Source: UBA935 sp031556725
GTDB taxonomy: Bacteria > Bacillota > Clostridia > Lachnospirales > Lachnospiraceae
Direction: 5' to 3'
Assembly: GCA_031556725.1 (NCBI GenBank)
Contig: JAVBSL010000002.1
Coordinates: 21,157-85,156 of the forward strand
Length of the DNA stretch: 64,000 nucleotides
The notes beneath the pieces are model-generated. The model saw only the letters and a list, made by a program, of their open reading frames with translations. It was not told where the DNA came from and searched no databases. Of the stretch, positions 26,164 to 35,601 are shown piece by piece; within the stretch, counting starts at the first letter, position 1, and each line of letters starts with the position of its first letter. The translations under genes and the position numbers were made by a program.

Positions 26164-26699
26164 AATCGGTTTTGAAAGAAGTATTGTCAACCAGTATTTA
26201 TATATTAATTGCTCTTTGTATTTCGGTTTTTATTGTGAAGTTTATCGGTGTCAGAACCGAAGTGAACGGTGCTTCTATGAATGATACCTTAATGGATGGT
26301 GATAATTTAATTGTTGATAAGATCAGTTATCGTTTTAAGGAACCGCAGCGTTTTGACATCGTTGTATTTCCCTATCGATATGCGGAAAAAACTTTTTACA
26401 TCAAACGGGTAATCGGGCTTCCGGGGGAAACGGTATATATTGATAAGACGGGAAATATTTTTATTAATGATGAGCTGCTGGAAGAGTCCTATGGCCGGGA
26501 AATAATCAAAGACCCGGGGCGGGCATACGAACCGGTTAAGTTAGATAAAGATGAATATTTTGTTATGGGAGATAATCGTAATAACAGCTCGGACAGCAGA
26601 GACCCGGCGGTGGGAAGTATCAAAAAAAGTGATTTAATCGGTAAGGCCTGGGTTCGGATTTGGCCATTGTCAAAACTGTCAGTTATCAAGCATCAGTAA
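26160..26699 (+). CDS. lepB: Signal peptidase I, second copy
   Basis: Second type I signal peptidase, 179 residues: one membrane helix (about 9-29), catalytic S39 in NGASMNDTLMDGD, K82 in FYIKRVIGLPGE, and GDNRNNSSDSRD. It is clearly homologous to the 24707 enzyme but diverged across the linker, so the duplication is not recent. Translation is coupled to rbgA. The two copies may split substrates; this is inference. Confidence 0.93.
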   Translation: MKSVLKEVLSTSIYILIALCISVFIVKFIGVRTEVNGASMNDTLMDGDNLIVDKISYRFKEPQRFDIVVFPYRYAEKTFYIKRVIGLPGETVYIDKTGNIFINDELLEESYGREIIKDPGRAYEPVKLDKDEYFVMGDNRNNSSDSRDPAVGSIKKSDLIGKAWVRIWPLSKLSVIKHQ

Positions 26700-26717
26700 A
26701 AAGGAGTATGATTTAAC

Positions 26718-27488
26718 ATGGCGCAAAGTATAAACGAGATAAAAGAGACATTGCAGGCAGCGGATATTCAGATGCTGCCTGCCTTTATAGAACAGTATAA
26801 AAGTGATGAGCGGGGCGGTGTTCGGGCATTAGTTTTAAAAGCGGAAAAAAAGATCGCAGCAATGGAACAGGAGATTCTGCGAACAGAACAGTTAAAGCAA
26901 TATGAGAAGGAATATGCTTCTTTTGGGTATATCTGCGGTATCGACGAAGTGGGAAGGGGACCCTTAGCCGGACCGGTAGTAGCCGGAGCGGTAATCCTGC
27001 CTGAGGACAGTCAGATATTATATCTAAATGATTCGAAGCAATTGTCCGAAAATAAGAGAGAAGAGTTATATGAGATTATTATGGAACAGGCTGTTGCCAC
27101 CGGTATCGGTTATGCTTCGCCGGAGCGGATTGATGAAATCAACATTTTACAGGCCACTTATGAGGCCATGCGGGCTGCTATCGGTCAACTGGCAGTAGCA
27201 CCGGATGTGTTGCTGAATGATGCTGTTACCATTCCGGGGATTCTCTGTAAACAAGTACCGATTATCAAAGGAGATGCCAAAAGTGTATCCATTGCCGCTG
27301 CCAGCATTATTGCCAAAGTAACCAGGGACCGGCTGATGGTGCAGTATGACAGCGTTTTTCCGGAATACGGTTTTGCATCCAATAAAGGATATGGTGCTCA
27401 AAGTCATATCGAGGCGATAAGAAGGCTGGGACCCACCCCGATACATAGAAGAAGCTTTATTAAGAATTTTATGGAGGAAACTACTTGA
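26718..27488 (+). CDS. rnhB: Ribonuclease HII
   Basis: Removes RNA from RNA-DNA hybrids and single ribonucleotides. 256 residues with a helical N-terminal extension (about 1-70) typical of Firmicutes. Catalytic motifs are ICGIDEVGRGPLAGPVV (Asp-Glu), LLNDAVTIPG (Asp) and IIKGDAKSVSIAAASIIAKV. It follows rbgA as in Bacillus. Its stop overlaps the next start by 4 nt. The window also holds RNase HI at 52261. Confidence 0.95.
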   Translation: MAQSINEIKETLQAADIQMLPAFIEQYKSDERGGVRALVLKAEKKIAAMEQEILRTEQLKQYEKEYASFGYICGIDEVGRGPLAGPVVAGAVILPEDSQILYLNDSKQLSENKREELYEIIMEQAVATGIGYASPERIDEINILQATYEAMRAAIGQLAVAPDVLLNDAVTIPGILCKQVPIIKGDAKSVSIAAASIIAKVTRDRLMVQYDSVFPEYGFASNKGYGAQSHIEAIRRLGPTPIHRRSFIKNFMEETT

Positions 27489-29296
27489 ATCTGTCAACTT
27501 TGCAGGGGTATCAAAATCAAAGTGCTGCTTCGGCAAAAGCCGGTTCTGCTAATGGAACCGGTACTGTTTCTAATGCATCCGGCCATGTAAATACCGGAAA
27601 CATCCAGGCCGGACAATCGGTTCAGGGCGAAATCATTTCGGTGAAAGGTAATGATATTGTCCTTTCCTTGGACAATGGCAGTTTACTGAATGCCAAATTG
27701 GATCAGGGAATGCAGCTTTCGGTTGGACAAATGATGACTTTCGAAGTAAAGAGCAATACCGGCACAAGGCTTGCGCTCAGTCCTCTTTATGAAAATATGG
27801 GGAAGGACCCCAATGCATTGAAAGCCTTAATGGCGGCCGGAATGCCGGCTTCTGACAAGAATTTAAATATGGTTTCGGCCTTGATGAAAGAGGGGCTTCC
27901 CGTAGACAAGAACTCCCTATTATCTTTTGGCCGGGAAATGGCGTTAAATCCCACTGCCGACCCGGTAACGCTGGCGCAGATGAATCGGTTGCAAATACCG
28001 CTGACACCGGAGAATATTGCCCAATTTGAGGCTTATAAGAATTATGAGCATCAGATCAGTGCCAGTGTATTGGAAATCACCGATGGGCTGACAGATACCT
28101 TTACCCAGATGATGAACAGCGGAGATACCGCCGGAGCTGTAGACTTATTTAAACAGGTACTGTCTATTTTTACCGAAGCCGGAACTGCCAAGCCGGAAGT
28201 ATTGAATCCGGAAGGGGCCGGGGCAGCGGCTATGGCGGCAGAAGGAACCGCTGTTGAGGGAAATATATCTCAAAGTGTAACACCTGGTCAAACTGAAGGG
28301 AATATTCAGGCTGCAGCGGTTCCCATAAACGAACAGGCAGCGCAGAGTGTGCTTACTGACCTTTCGGGAATCCTGCTGGAAGAAACCGAGACCAATGTGT
28401 TGAACAATACCAATAAAACACCAGCGGGAGAGGTTTTACCGGATGCCCCGCAGAATGCCGCTAAGGCGGTAGAAACGCCGGTATCGCTGGAAATGAACGG
28501 GGAGAGCCGGATCCAATTGGCGAGCCTGATGAAGGAGGCTGGTTTTTCAGCGCAATTAACTGACCAAGTAGCAGCCGGAAACCTTACCCAGACGGCGTTG
28601 CTACAGGAAATTGCCAAAGAAATCAGCGAGCGGTCGATACCTTTTGATAATGAAAAATTGGCACAGGTCTTTAACAGTAAAGAGTACGGAGATGTATTAA
28701 AAAACGAGATCAGCCGGCAATGGCTTTTAAAGCCTGAAGAGGTAGCCGGTGACCGGCAGGTGGAAGAGCTGTACCGGCGGTTAAATGATCAGACAGCCAA
28801 GTTGACCCAGGCTCTTTCTCAAGCCGCCAAAGCAGATACCCCCTTAGCCAATACGGTAAATAATCTGTCTAATAATTTGAATTTTGTCAATCAGTTGAAT
28901 CAAATGTTTACCTATGTACAACTGCCCTTAAAAATGAACGGTGAAAATACTCACGGAGAGCTGTATATATATACCAATAAGAAAAATCTGGCGAAGGAAG
29001 ACGGCAATGTCAGCGCCCTCCTGCACTTGGATATGGAGCACCTGGGACCGGTGGATGTTTATGTGGCAATGCAGAAACAAAATGTTTCCACCAAATTTTA
29101 TCTCCAGGATGACAGTACCATTGATTTGATTGCCGATCATATTCACATTTTAAATGAACGGTTAAATAAGCGGGGTTATTCCATGAGCTGTGAATTTATA
29201 CCTAAGGGGGGAGAAAAGACGCCTATGGAAGAAATGCTTAATGCTAACAAAAATATTTCCGTACTGGCAAGCCAGTCATTTGATGCCAGAGCCTAG
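27485..29296 (+). CDS. FliK-like hook-length domain protein (YlqG position)
   Basis: Large 603-residue protein with a variable Ala/Asn/Gln/Glu-rich middle. An N-terminal beta-rich stretch near 40-95 (GQSVQGEIISVKGNDIVLSL) and a C-terminal region (about 485-580: QLPLKMNGENTHGELYIYTN, then GPVDVYVAMQKQNVSTKFYL) resemble the flagellar hook-length control C-terminal domain. It occupies the place of Bacillus ylqG between rnhB and a FlhB-like gene. No other flagellar genes are in the window. A role as a secreted ruler with a type III apparatus elsewhere, or another use, cannot be decided. Confidence 0.7.
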   Translation: MNLSTLQGYQNQSAASAKAGSANGTGTVSNASGHVNTGNIQAGQSVQGEIISVKGNDIVLSLDNGSLLNAKLDQGMQLSVGQMMTFEVKSNTGTRLALSPLYENMGKDPNALKALMAAGMPASDKNLNMVSALMKEGLPVDKNSLLSFGREMALNPTADPVTLAQMNRLQIPLTPENIAQFEAYKNYEHQISASVLEITDGLTDTFTQMMNSGDTAGAVDLFKQVLSIFTEAGTAKPEVLNPEGAGAAAMAAEGTAVEGNISQSVTPGQTEGNIQAAAVPINEQAAQSVLTDLSGILLEETETNVLNNTNKTPAGEVLPDAPQNAAKAVETPVSLEMNGESRIQLASLMKEAGFSAQLTDQVAAGNLTQTALLQEIAKEISERSIPFDNEKLAQVFNSKEYGDVLKNEISRQWLLKPEEVAGDRQVEELYRRLNDQTAKLTQALSQAAKADTPLANTVNNLSNNLNFVNQLNQMFTYVQLPLKMNGENTHGELYIYTNKKNLAKEDGNVSALLHLDMEHLGPVDVYVAMQKQNVSTKFYLQDDSTIDLIADHIHILNERLNKRGYSMSCEFIPKGGEKTPMEEMLNANKNISVLASQSFDARA

Positions 29297-29348
29297 TGTG
29301 AAAATAAAATTTTCACACGCAAATTTGTGCTTACAGCCCAAAGTTTGC
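29296..29348. repeat. Two hairpins between FliK-like and FlhB-like genes
   Basis: A perfect 10-bp inverted repeat with a 3-nt loop (29296-29305 with 29309-29318) starts in the stop codon. An 8-bp stem with one wobble follows (29319-29326 with 29341-29348). Neither is followed by a T-run, so they may be RNA stability or processing elements, not a terminator. Confidence 0.55.
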
Positions 29349-29374
29349 AGGTTGTTGGCAGAATGGAGATTACT

Positions 29375-29656
29375 ATGAAGGATGAACCCAGACAAAAGCC
29401 CAAACAGGCCATTGCATTAGCCTATAATCCGGATGAAGATGCTCCTAAAGTCATTGCTTCGGGGAAGGGAATACTTGCTGAGAAAATTATTGAAAAGGCG
29501 AAAGAAGCAGCTGTGCCGATTCATAAGGATGATAAATTGGCGGATACCCTTTCGCGTTTGGAAATCGGCGATATGATTCCTCCCGAATTATATGAAGTGG
29601 TTGCGGAGATTCTTGTTTTTGTTGATGCCATGGATAAGATCAAAGCGAAAATGTAG
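29375..29656 (+). CDS. FlhB C-terminal-domain homologue (FhlB/YlqH)
   Basis: 93-residue stand-alone version of the cytoplasmic domain of the flagellar export protein FlhB. Matching features are AIALAYNPDEDAPKVIASGK, AAVPI, and IPPELYEVVAEILVFV. The NPTH autocleavage site of FlhB is absent; NPDE is found there. GGAG lies 6 nt before ATG 29375. Its pairing with the upstream FliK-like gene is conserved in Firmicutes. Its function is not established. Confidence 0.8.
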   Translation: MKDEPRQKPKQAIALAYNPDEDAPKVIASGKGILAEKIIEKAKEAAVPIHKDDKLADTLSRLEIGDMIPPELYEVVAEILVFVDAMDKIKAKM

Positions 29657-29676
29657 TAAAACCAAGGGGAAGGAAA

Positions 29677-30030
29677 ATGAATAAACGAAAAACCGGAACA
29701 GAATATGAAGAAAAAACATCCCGGTGGCTGACAGAACAAGGCGTGCAGATATTAGCGAAAAATTATCGGTGTCGTTTTGGTGAGATAGATATTATCGGCA
29801 GCCATCAGGGATATCTTGTTTTTATAGAGGTGAAATACCGCAGTGATACAGCCAAGGGACATCCGGCCGAAGCGGTGGGTCTTAACAAACAGCGGACAAT
29901 CTGCAAGGTGGCGGATTACTACCGGATGTGCAAACGGTATGGTGAAGAACAGCCCATCCGCTATGATGTAATCGGAATATGCGGTGAGAAAATAACATGG
30001 TATCAAAATGCTTTTTACCATCAAAGATGA
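29677..30030 (+). CDS. YraN/UPF0102 endonuclease-like protein
   Basis: 117-residue protein of the UPF0102 family, related to Holliday-junction resolvase/restriction nuclease folds. The nuclease core is visible as GEIDIIGSHQGYLVFIEVKY (Asp and Glu-x-Lys). It often lies near rnhB. The biochemical role is not settled. AAGGGGAAGG precedes the ATG. Confidence 0.88.
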   Translation: MNKRKTGTEYEEKTSRWLTEQGVQILAKNYRCRFGEIDIIGSHQGYLVFIEVKYRSDTAKGHPAEAVGLNKQRTICKVADYYRMCKRYGEEQPIRYDVIGICGEKITWYQNAFYHQR

Positions 30031-30042
30031 AAGGAAAGGAAG

Positions 30043-30858
30043 ATGAACCAATCTATTTTAAAGCAGAATGAAAAGCAGGGTGTAGAATACCTTACGTTTC
30101 CGTTACTGGAAAGCACGGGCGTGGTGAAACATTTATTTTCCACAAGAAAGGGCGGCGTCAGCAAGGGGATTTGGAGCAGTATGAATGTGAGCTTTACCAG
30201 AGGTGATGATGAAACCGCTGTGCAGGAAAATTTCCGGCGGATTGCCGCGGTTTTGGATGGTAGTCCGGAAGACTTTGTGTGTACAGATCAAACCCATACC
30301 ACTAATATCCGGCAGGTGACAGCAGCCGACCGGGGGAAGGGTGTGACCTGCCCAAGAGACTATACCGATGTGGATGGATTGATTACCGATGTGCCGGGAT
30401 TGATTTTAGCGACCTTTTATGCGGATTGTGTTCCGCTTTATTTTGTTGATGTGAAAAGAAAAGCAATCGGACTGTCACATTCGGGCTGGAAAGGAACGGT
30501 TGGAAAGATAGGGGCAAAAACCATTGCGGCCATGAAGGAAGCTTTTGGAACCTGCGCAGAAGATATTTATGCGGCCATCGGACCTTCTATCTGTCAGGAC
30601 TGCTATGAAGTCAGTGAAGATGTGGCGGAACAGTTTGGAGAGCAGGTGCTGAAGGCCGGGAAGATACCGGGAAAGTATCAATTGGATCTGTGGCAGGCCA
30701 ATCGTATGATTTTGTTGGAAGCGGGAGTTTTGCCGGAACATTTACAGGTGACAGATTTGTGTACATGCTGTAATCCGGAGTATTTGTTTTCTCATCGGGC
30801 CAGCGGCGGAAAAAGAGGAAATTTAGGAGCATTTATGTGTCTTTATGACGAAACTTAA
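30043..30858 (+). CDS. pgeF: Purine nucleoside phosphorylase-like multicopper-oxidase-fold protein
   Basis: Member of the YfiH/DUF152/laccase-domain family, shown in some bacteria to phosphorolyse purine nucleosides or to correct peptidoglycan precursors (PgeF). 271 residues. Metal-binding motifs are QTHTTN (His), YADCVPLYF (Cys) and GLSHSGWKGT (His), plus AIGPSICQDCYEV. AGGAAG precedes the ATG. It is the last gene of the rnhB-type operon. Which of the two reported activities applies here cannot be told. Confidence 0.88.
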   Translation: MNQSILKQNEKQGVEYLTFPLLESTGVVKHLFSTRKGGVSKGIWSSMNVSFTRGDDETAVQENFRRIAAVLDGSPEDFVCTDQTHTTNIRQVTAADRGKGVTCPRDYTDVDGLITDVPGLILATFYADCVPLYFVDVKRKAIGLSHSGWKGTVGKIGAKTIAAMKEAFGTCAEDIYAAIGPSICQDCYEVSEDVAEQFGEQVLKAGKIPGKYQLDLWQANRMILLEAGVLPEHLQVTDLCTCCNPEYLFSHRASGGKRGNLGAFMCLYDET

Positions 30859-30935
30859 GAAAATATTAAACAATTTCCTATATTTGACTTAAAGATTATG
30901 TGCTTAAATGAAAGAAATATGAGAGAGGAAGCAAA

Positions 30936-31634
30936 ATGATGACAAACATTTTAGTATGCGATGATGATAAACAAATCGTAGATGCAATCGAAATATATCT
31001 TATGCAGGAAGGTTATCAGGTGGTCAAAGCATATGATGGCGAGGAAGCTATTAAAGCGTTAAAAGAAAATGATATCAAGCTATTAATTATTGATGTGATG
31101 ATGCCTAAAATGGATGGTATTCATGCAACTTTAAAAATCAGAGAATACAGCAGCATTCCAATCATTATCTTATCGGCCAAATCAGAAGATACGGATAAAA
31201 TATTAGGCTTGAATATCGGTGCCGACGATTATGTAACCAAACCTTTTAATCCATTGGAATTAGTAGCCAGGGTGAAATCCAATCTAAGGCGTTATACCAG
31301 TCTGGGAAATCTGAATACGGAAAATAATGCCTTGTTTATAGCCGGCGGACTATGTATCAATGATGACACTAAGGAAGTTACGGTAGATGGTGAGAGTGTG
31401 AAAATGACGCCCATTGAGTATAATATATTATTGTTATTGGTGAAAAATCAGGGGCGGGTATTTTCCATTGACCAAATTTATGAAAGTATCTGGAACGAAG
31501 AAGCAATCGGTGTGGATAATACGGTTGCGGTACATATTCGCCACATTCGGGAGAAAATCGAAATTAACCCAAAGGAACCGCGTTATTTGAAGGTGGTCTG
31601 GGGGGTAGGATATAAAGTGGAAAAACAGGCATAA
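30936..31634 (+). CDS. OmpR-family response regulator
   Basis: 232-residue DNA-binding response regulator: receiver domain (D9/D10, phospho-acceptor D53 in IIDVMMPKMDG, K in TKPFNP) and C-terminal winged helix (VKMTPIEYNILLLLVKNQGR, then VAVHIRHIREKIE). AGAGGA lies 6 nt before the ATG. It is paired with the histidine kinase 10 nt downstream. Upstream there is TTGACT at 30884 but no well-spaced -10, so the promoter is uncertain. Targets are unknown. Confidence 0.93.
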   Translation: MMTNILVCDDDKQIVDAIEIYLMQEGYQVVKAYDGEEAIKALKENDIKLLIIDVMMPKMDGIHATLKIREYSSIPIIILSAKSEDTDKILGLNIGADDYVTKPFNPLELVARVKSNLRRYTSLGNLNTENNALFIAGGLCINDDTKEVTVDGESVKMTPIEYNILLLLVKNQGRVFSIDQIYESIWNEEAIGVDNTVAVHIRHIREKIEINPKEPRYLKVVWGVGYKVEKQA

Positions 31635-31644
31635 GGAGAAATGG

Positions 31645-34182
31645 ATGAAAAAGAAACATAAAACTTTTCGCACCGGAACCAAGGTGTTTTTGCACATCTT
31701 ACAGCAAGTAGCAATTGTCGCTGGAGCGGCATTGTTACTATATGTTGCATGGGGATCAGTTATGTGGGTAGATGCAGAAGACGGCAGCATCCGGAAGTAT
31801 CAGCTTCATCAGGATAAACAGGTAACTGTTTATGAAGATTCCAGTTTATTTAACGAGATTCTGGGTGAAAACATTACTGATATTATCTGTTTTGGTGCGA
31901 TTCGCGGGCAGATGGAAGCGGATGGACAGTTTTACGGGAAAAAGGAAATTGATGTTACAGCTTTTGTAAATCGTTATAACGGAATACCAAGGGAGTACAT
32001 TACAGCTAAATACTATTTGGAAGATTTACTCAAATGGGCACAGCATGGATTTGATTTTAAAGAAGTATATCTTACAGGAAAAGAAGCAGATGACTTTTTA
32101 AGCAGAATGCGCACTGTTACCAGTATTGACATTTCATCAGACCAATATAACGGTGATGCGGCGACTTATTTAAATTCTGATTTTGAGAGTGTTACCAATG
32201 TACAAGATGTATCCGGAAATATTTTGCTCTCAGATGATGAGCCCATAAGAGACGATGTGAACGCTACGCTGTTGACTAATCTTTATCAAACAATAGAACA
32301 TAAAAATATTGAAAAATATGTTTCTTCATGGTCTGAATATTACGACTTGTGTGAAAATATTCAATCCGCATCAAAGGATCTTTTAATTAATTACGATATT
32401 TATGAGAAATACGGAATCCGCTTCAATGCAGAGAATACCAACATCCGCTACTGCATCAGGAAGACGGTGGGAGATAAGACGGAAGTATACAGCAATCTGC
32501 ACCTGAAGGGGAAATCAATACAGGAAATTGAAGATGTTTTTTATGAAAACTGCAGTAAATATATCTACTATAATCCTGCGGATATGGAATTTGTCACCAA
32601 CACGCTGATTAAAGAAGATACAATCAGATATATTGTGAAAGGATATCAATATGCATATCCGGAAAACACGCAGATTTGGATTGGTGTAGATACCAAATAT
32701 CCGGTAGCGGATATTTTCAATCAAGGAAGGAATGAATTTACCAAATATGTTCCTTATTATGTTCAATTAGTGGGGGCGGCTATTGCCTGCATTTTATTGT
32801 ACTTGTTACTTTTACTTGTACTTTCCTGGATGACCGGCAGAGCGGAAGATGAAGAAGGAAACAGATATATTCAATTACGTAGTGAAGATCATATACCAAC
32901 AGAAATTATGCTGATAATGACAGCATTGGCAATTGGTTGTACAGTTTATTGCCTTGGTGTTTATGGAGGCAGTATATTTAGAAACATATACTATTCAACA
33001 GGGTTTATTGCGACAGGCAGTGCCGTGGTATTACTATGCAGTATGATTTTTTCCTATTTTTATTATAGCTTTATCAGAAGAATAAAAGCCAGGCGGATAT
33101 GGAAGGATAGTCTGATAAGAAAAGCCTGTTTTGCAGCCAGGTGTGTTGCTCTAGATGCCTATGATCATGGTGGAATAATAAAACGGGTTGGATTACCTGT
33201 TCTTGGAGTAATCCTGATACATTGCTTTTTGCTTTGTCTGGTGGCTTGGGCATGTAATCAAGCGTTGCCGATAATTATTGTTATCATTTTTATTGCCATC
33301 GATATTGTTCTTGGCCTTCTGCTTTACCGAACAGCGAAAGAACGGGAGGCTATTGTAGCGGGAATTAAAAGAATCAAAGAAGGTGATTTAAAACATAAAG
33401 TGGATGAAAGAAATCTGCATGGTGATACACTGGTATTGGCTCAGGCCGTAAACAGTATCGGCGATGGCATCCATGATGCAGTGGAAACCAGTATGAAAGA
33501 TGAACGGATGAAAGCGGATTTGATTACGAACGTATCCCATGATATCAAAACACCTTTGACTTCGATCATTAATTATATTGACCTGATTAAACGTGAGAAT
33601 GTTACCAATGATAAGGTGAAGGAATATATTGAAGTTTTAGACAGTAAATCACAACGATTAAAACAGCTGACGGACGATCTGGTGGAAGCTTCCAAGATAT
33701 CCTCCGGAAATGTTTCTCTTCAGTGGGAAAACATTAATCTGGTAGAGTTGGTAAATCAGACAATCGGTGAATTTTCCGAAAAATTTGAGCAGAAGCGTTT
33801 AGAAGTGAATGTGAAGACTTCACGGAACAATTTATTGATTAGAGCAGATTCCCGAAGAATATGGAGGGTAATCGAGAATCTGTTCAACAACATTTATAAA
33901 TATGCGATGGAAGGTACCAGGGTATATATCGATATTCGGGAATTAAAAGGTGAGATTATGCAAGTGGCATTATCCATTAAAAATATCTCCGCTCAACCGT
34001 TAAATATCTCTTCCGATGAATTAACCGAACGGTTTATTCGCGGAGATGAGTCCAGAAGTACCGAAGGAAGCGGATTAGGGCTGTCTATTGCTAAGAGTCT
34101 TACCGAGGCTCAGAACGGACAGTTTGAAATTATGATGGATGGCGATTTGTTCAAGGTGAGCCTGACTTTCCCGTTGTTATAG
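31645..34182 (+). CDS. Large sensor histidine kinase
   Basis: 845-residue kinase partnering the OmpR regulator. Layout: one helix (about 14-40), a roughly 330-residue extracytoplasmic region, then about five helices (near 372-393, 418-440, 450-472, 510-535, 540-562), a HAMP-like segment (IKEGDLKHKVDERNLHGDTL), HisKA with H632 in NVSHDIKTPLTSI, and HATPase with NLFNNIYKYA and GSGLGLSIAKSL. The catalytic core is VanS-like. The long sensor plus a second membrane cluster is unusual. The extracytoplasmic domain matches nothing I recognise. No transporter sits next to it. Confidence 0.88.
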   Translation: MKKKHKTFRTGTKVFLHILQQVAIVAGAALLLYVAWGSVMWVDAEDGSIRKYQLHQDKQVTVYEDSSLFNEILGENITDIICFGAIRGQMEADGQFYGKKEIDVTAFVNRYNGIPREYITAKYYLEDLLKWAQHGFDFKEVYLTGKEADDFLSRMRTVTSIDISSDQYNGDAATYLNSDFESVTNVQDVSGNILLSDDEPIRDDVNATLLTNLYQTIEHKNIEKYVSSWSEYYDLCENIQSASKDLLINYDIYEKYGIRFNAENTNIRYCIRKTVGDKTEVYSNLHLKGKSIQEIEDVFYENCSKYIYYNPADMEFVTNTLIKEDTIRYIVKGYQYAYPENTQIWIGVDTKYPVADIFNQGRNEFTKYVPYYVQLVGAAIACILLYLLLLLVLSWMTGRAEDEEGNRYIQLRSEDHIPTEIMLIMTALAIGCTVYCLGVYGGSIFRNIYYSTGFIATGSAVVLLCSMIFSYFYYSFIRRIKARRIWKDSLIRKACFAARCVALDAYDHGGIIKRVGLPVLGVILIHCFLLCLVAWACNQALPIIIVIIFIAIDIVLGLLLYRTAKEREAIVAGIKRIKEGDLKHKVDERNLHGDTLVLAQAVNSIGDGIHDAVETSMKDERMKADLITNVSHDIKTPLTSIINYIDLIKRENVTNDKVKEYIEVLDSKSQRLKQLTDDLVEASKISSGNVSLQWENINLVELVNQTIGEFSEKFEQKRLEVNVKTSRNNLLIRADSRRIWRVIENLFNNIYKYAMEGTRVYIDIRELKGEIMQVALSIKNISAQPLNISSDELTERFIRGDESRSTEGSGLGLSIAKSLTEAQNGQFEIMMDGDLFKVSLTFPLL

Positions 34183-34197
34183 AAATCAGGTCATAAT

Positions 34198-34243
34198 GGT
34201 CAGGAGCAGTGAGATATTTATCAACCGCTTCCTGGCCGTTTTC
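34198..34243 (+). terminator. Terminator of two-component operon
   Basis: A stem of about 10 bp with one wobble and one bulge (34198-34207 with 34227-34237) and a 19-nt loop is followed by GTTTTCTGTTT. It lies between the convergent kinase and PRPP synthetase genes. Confidence 0.55.
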
Positions 34244-34260
34244 TGTTTCAGAAGATACTT

Positions 34261-35457
34261 TTAATCAACCTGAAGCTGAAATTCTTCACGATTATTATAT
34301 TTTTCCAGAATCGCATGAATCTTATCGGTGGGTGTGTAGACATTACCCATGGAAGAGTCATGGTTCATAAAATCAATAATGGAGGCCAAAAACTTACTCA
34401 TATCGGCTTCCACATAATATGGCCGTTCTTTCAGGCCGGGCAGCTGATAGGTAAGGTTCGTGGTAACAATTTTTTCAAAGTAGCATTTTTCATAGGCTTC
34501 ATCAAATTGAGCAAGTCCATCAGTAAAAAGACCGAAGGTACAGCAGATATAAACACGTTTGGCATTTTTAGACTTTAAGATTCTGGCGGTATCGATCATG
34601 CTGCCGCCGGAAGAAATCATATCATCAATAATGATAACATCCTTACCGTCGATATTATCACCCAGAAACTCATGGGCGACAATGGGATTTTTTCCGTTTA
34701 CAATCGTGGAGTAGTCCCGGCGTTTATAGAACATACCGGTATCCACGCCAAGAACGTTGGCAAAATATACCGCCCGGTCCAGTGCACCCTCGTCGGGACT
34801 GATAACGATCAAATGCTCTTTATCCACCAAAAGGTCTTCCTCGGTACGCAGGAGCGAACTGATAAACTGATAAGGGGGTGTAAAATTATCAAATCCGCAT
34901 AAGGGACTGGAATTTTGCACCCGGGGATCATGAGCATCAAAGGTTATGAAGTTGTTTACGCCCATTTTGGTTAATTCTTCGATGGCATAGGCACAGTCCA
35001 AAGATTCCCGGCCGGTCCGCTTGTGCTGACGGCCTTCATAAAGAAAAGGCATAATAACATTGACACGGTGGGCCTTGCCGGTAGCAGCAGCAATTACCCG
35101 TTTTAAGTCCTGATAATGATCATCAGGAGATTTGTGATTTGTGTAACCATTCATATTATATGTAATACTGTGATTGCAGACGTCTACCAGAATAAATAAG
35201 TCTTTTCCGCGAATGGAATCGTTAACCATAGCTTTCCCTTCACCGCTTCCGAAACGGAAACAATGAGATTCTAAAATAAAGGAATCTTCAGCATATCCGT
35301 GGAATGCCGGATCCCTTTTAGCGCGGTGGTCAATGTTTTTTCTGAAGTTTACTAAATAATTATTCACATTGTTCCCTAAGGTTTGGGCTGATTCCATGAC
35401 AATCAGCTTCAAGGGGGCAACGGGAATAGAGTCTTCCAGTTCATGTAAATTAGGCAT
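34261..35457 (-). CDS. Ribose-phosphate pyrophosphokinase, long divergent form
   Basis: Makes PRPP from ribose 5-phosphate and ATP for nucleotide, His and Trp synthesis. 398 residues, against about 315 for classical Prs. Recognisable are the ATP-region equivalent EGRQHKRTGRESLD, the metal/ATP His in TFDAHDPRVQ, and the PRPP loop DVIIIDDMISSGGSM. A longer N terminus and inserts suggest the divergent form seen in Clostridia. GGAG precedes the ATG by 4 nt. It is transcribed alone from the promoter at 35505-35533. Confidence 0.9.
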   Translation of the reverse strand: MPNLHELEDSIPVAPLKLIVMESAQTLGNNVNNYLVNFRKNIDHRAKRDPAFHGYAEDSFILESHCFRFGSGEGKAMVNDSIRGKDLFILVDVCNHSITYNMNGYTNHKSPDDHYQDLKRVIAAATGKAHRVNVIMPFLYEGRQHKRTGRESLDCAYAIEELTKMGVNNFITFDAHDPRVQNSSPLCGFDNFTPPYQFISSLLRTEEDLLVDKEHLIVISPDEGALDRAVYFANVLGVDTGMFYKRRDYSTIVNGKNPIVAHEFLGDNIDGKDVIIIDDMISSGGSMIDTARILKSKNAKRVYICCTFGLFTDGLAQFDEAYEKCYFEKIVTTNLTYQLPGLKERPYYVEADMSKFLASIIDFMNHDSSMGNVYTPTDKIHAILEKYNNREEFQLQVD

Positions 35458-35504
35458 AATACTCCAATCTATTTTTATGATGTATTTTTAGTAGTCATCT
35501 ATAT

Positions 35505-35533
35505 TTTATATCATCATGGGGGTGACGCGTCAA
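35505..35533 (-). promoter_or_regulatory. Promoter of PRPP synthetase
   Basis: On the minus strand, TTGACG (35533-35528), a 17-bp spacer and TATAAA (35510-35505) preceded by TGA (extended -10), 48 bp before the start codon. Confidence 0.7.
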
Positions 35534-35556
35534 GATTTTTCGTGTAGAATGAAAGA

Positions 35557-35562
35557 TATAAT
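35557..35562 (+). promoter_or_regulatory. -10 box of DUF512-der operon
   Basis: Perfect TATAAT, 40 bp before the DUF512 start. The hexamer 17 bp upstream (GATTTT at 35534) is a poor -35 and abuts the -35 of the divergent PRPP synthetase promoter. Confidence 0.5.
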
Positions 35563-35601
35563 AAATATAGAACAAAAACAGAATAATAAAGGCGGATAAA
35601 A

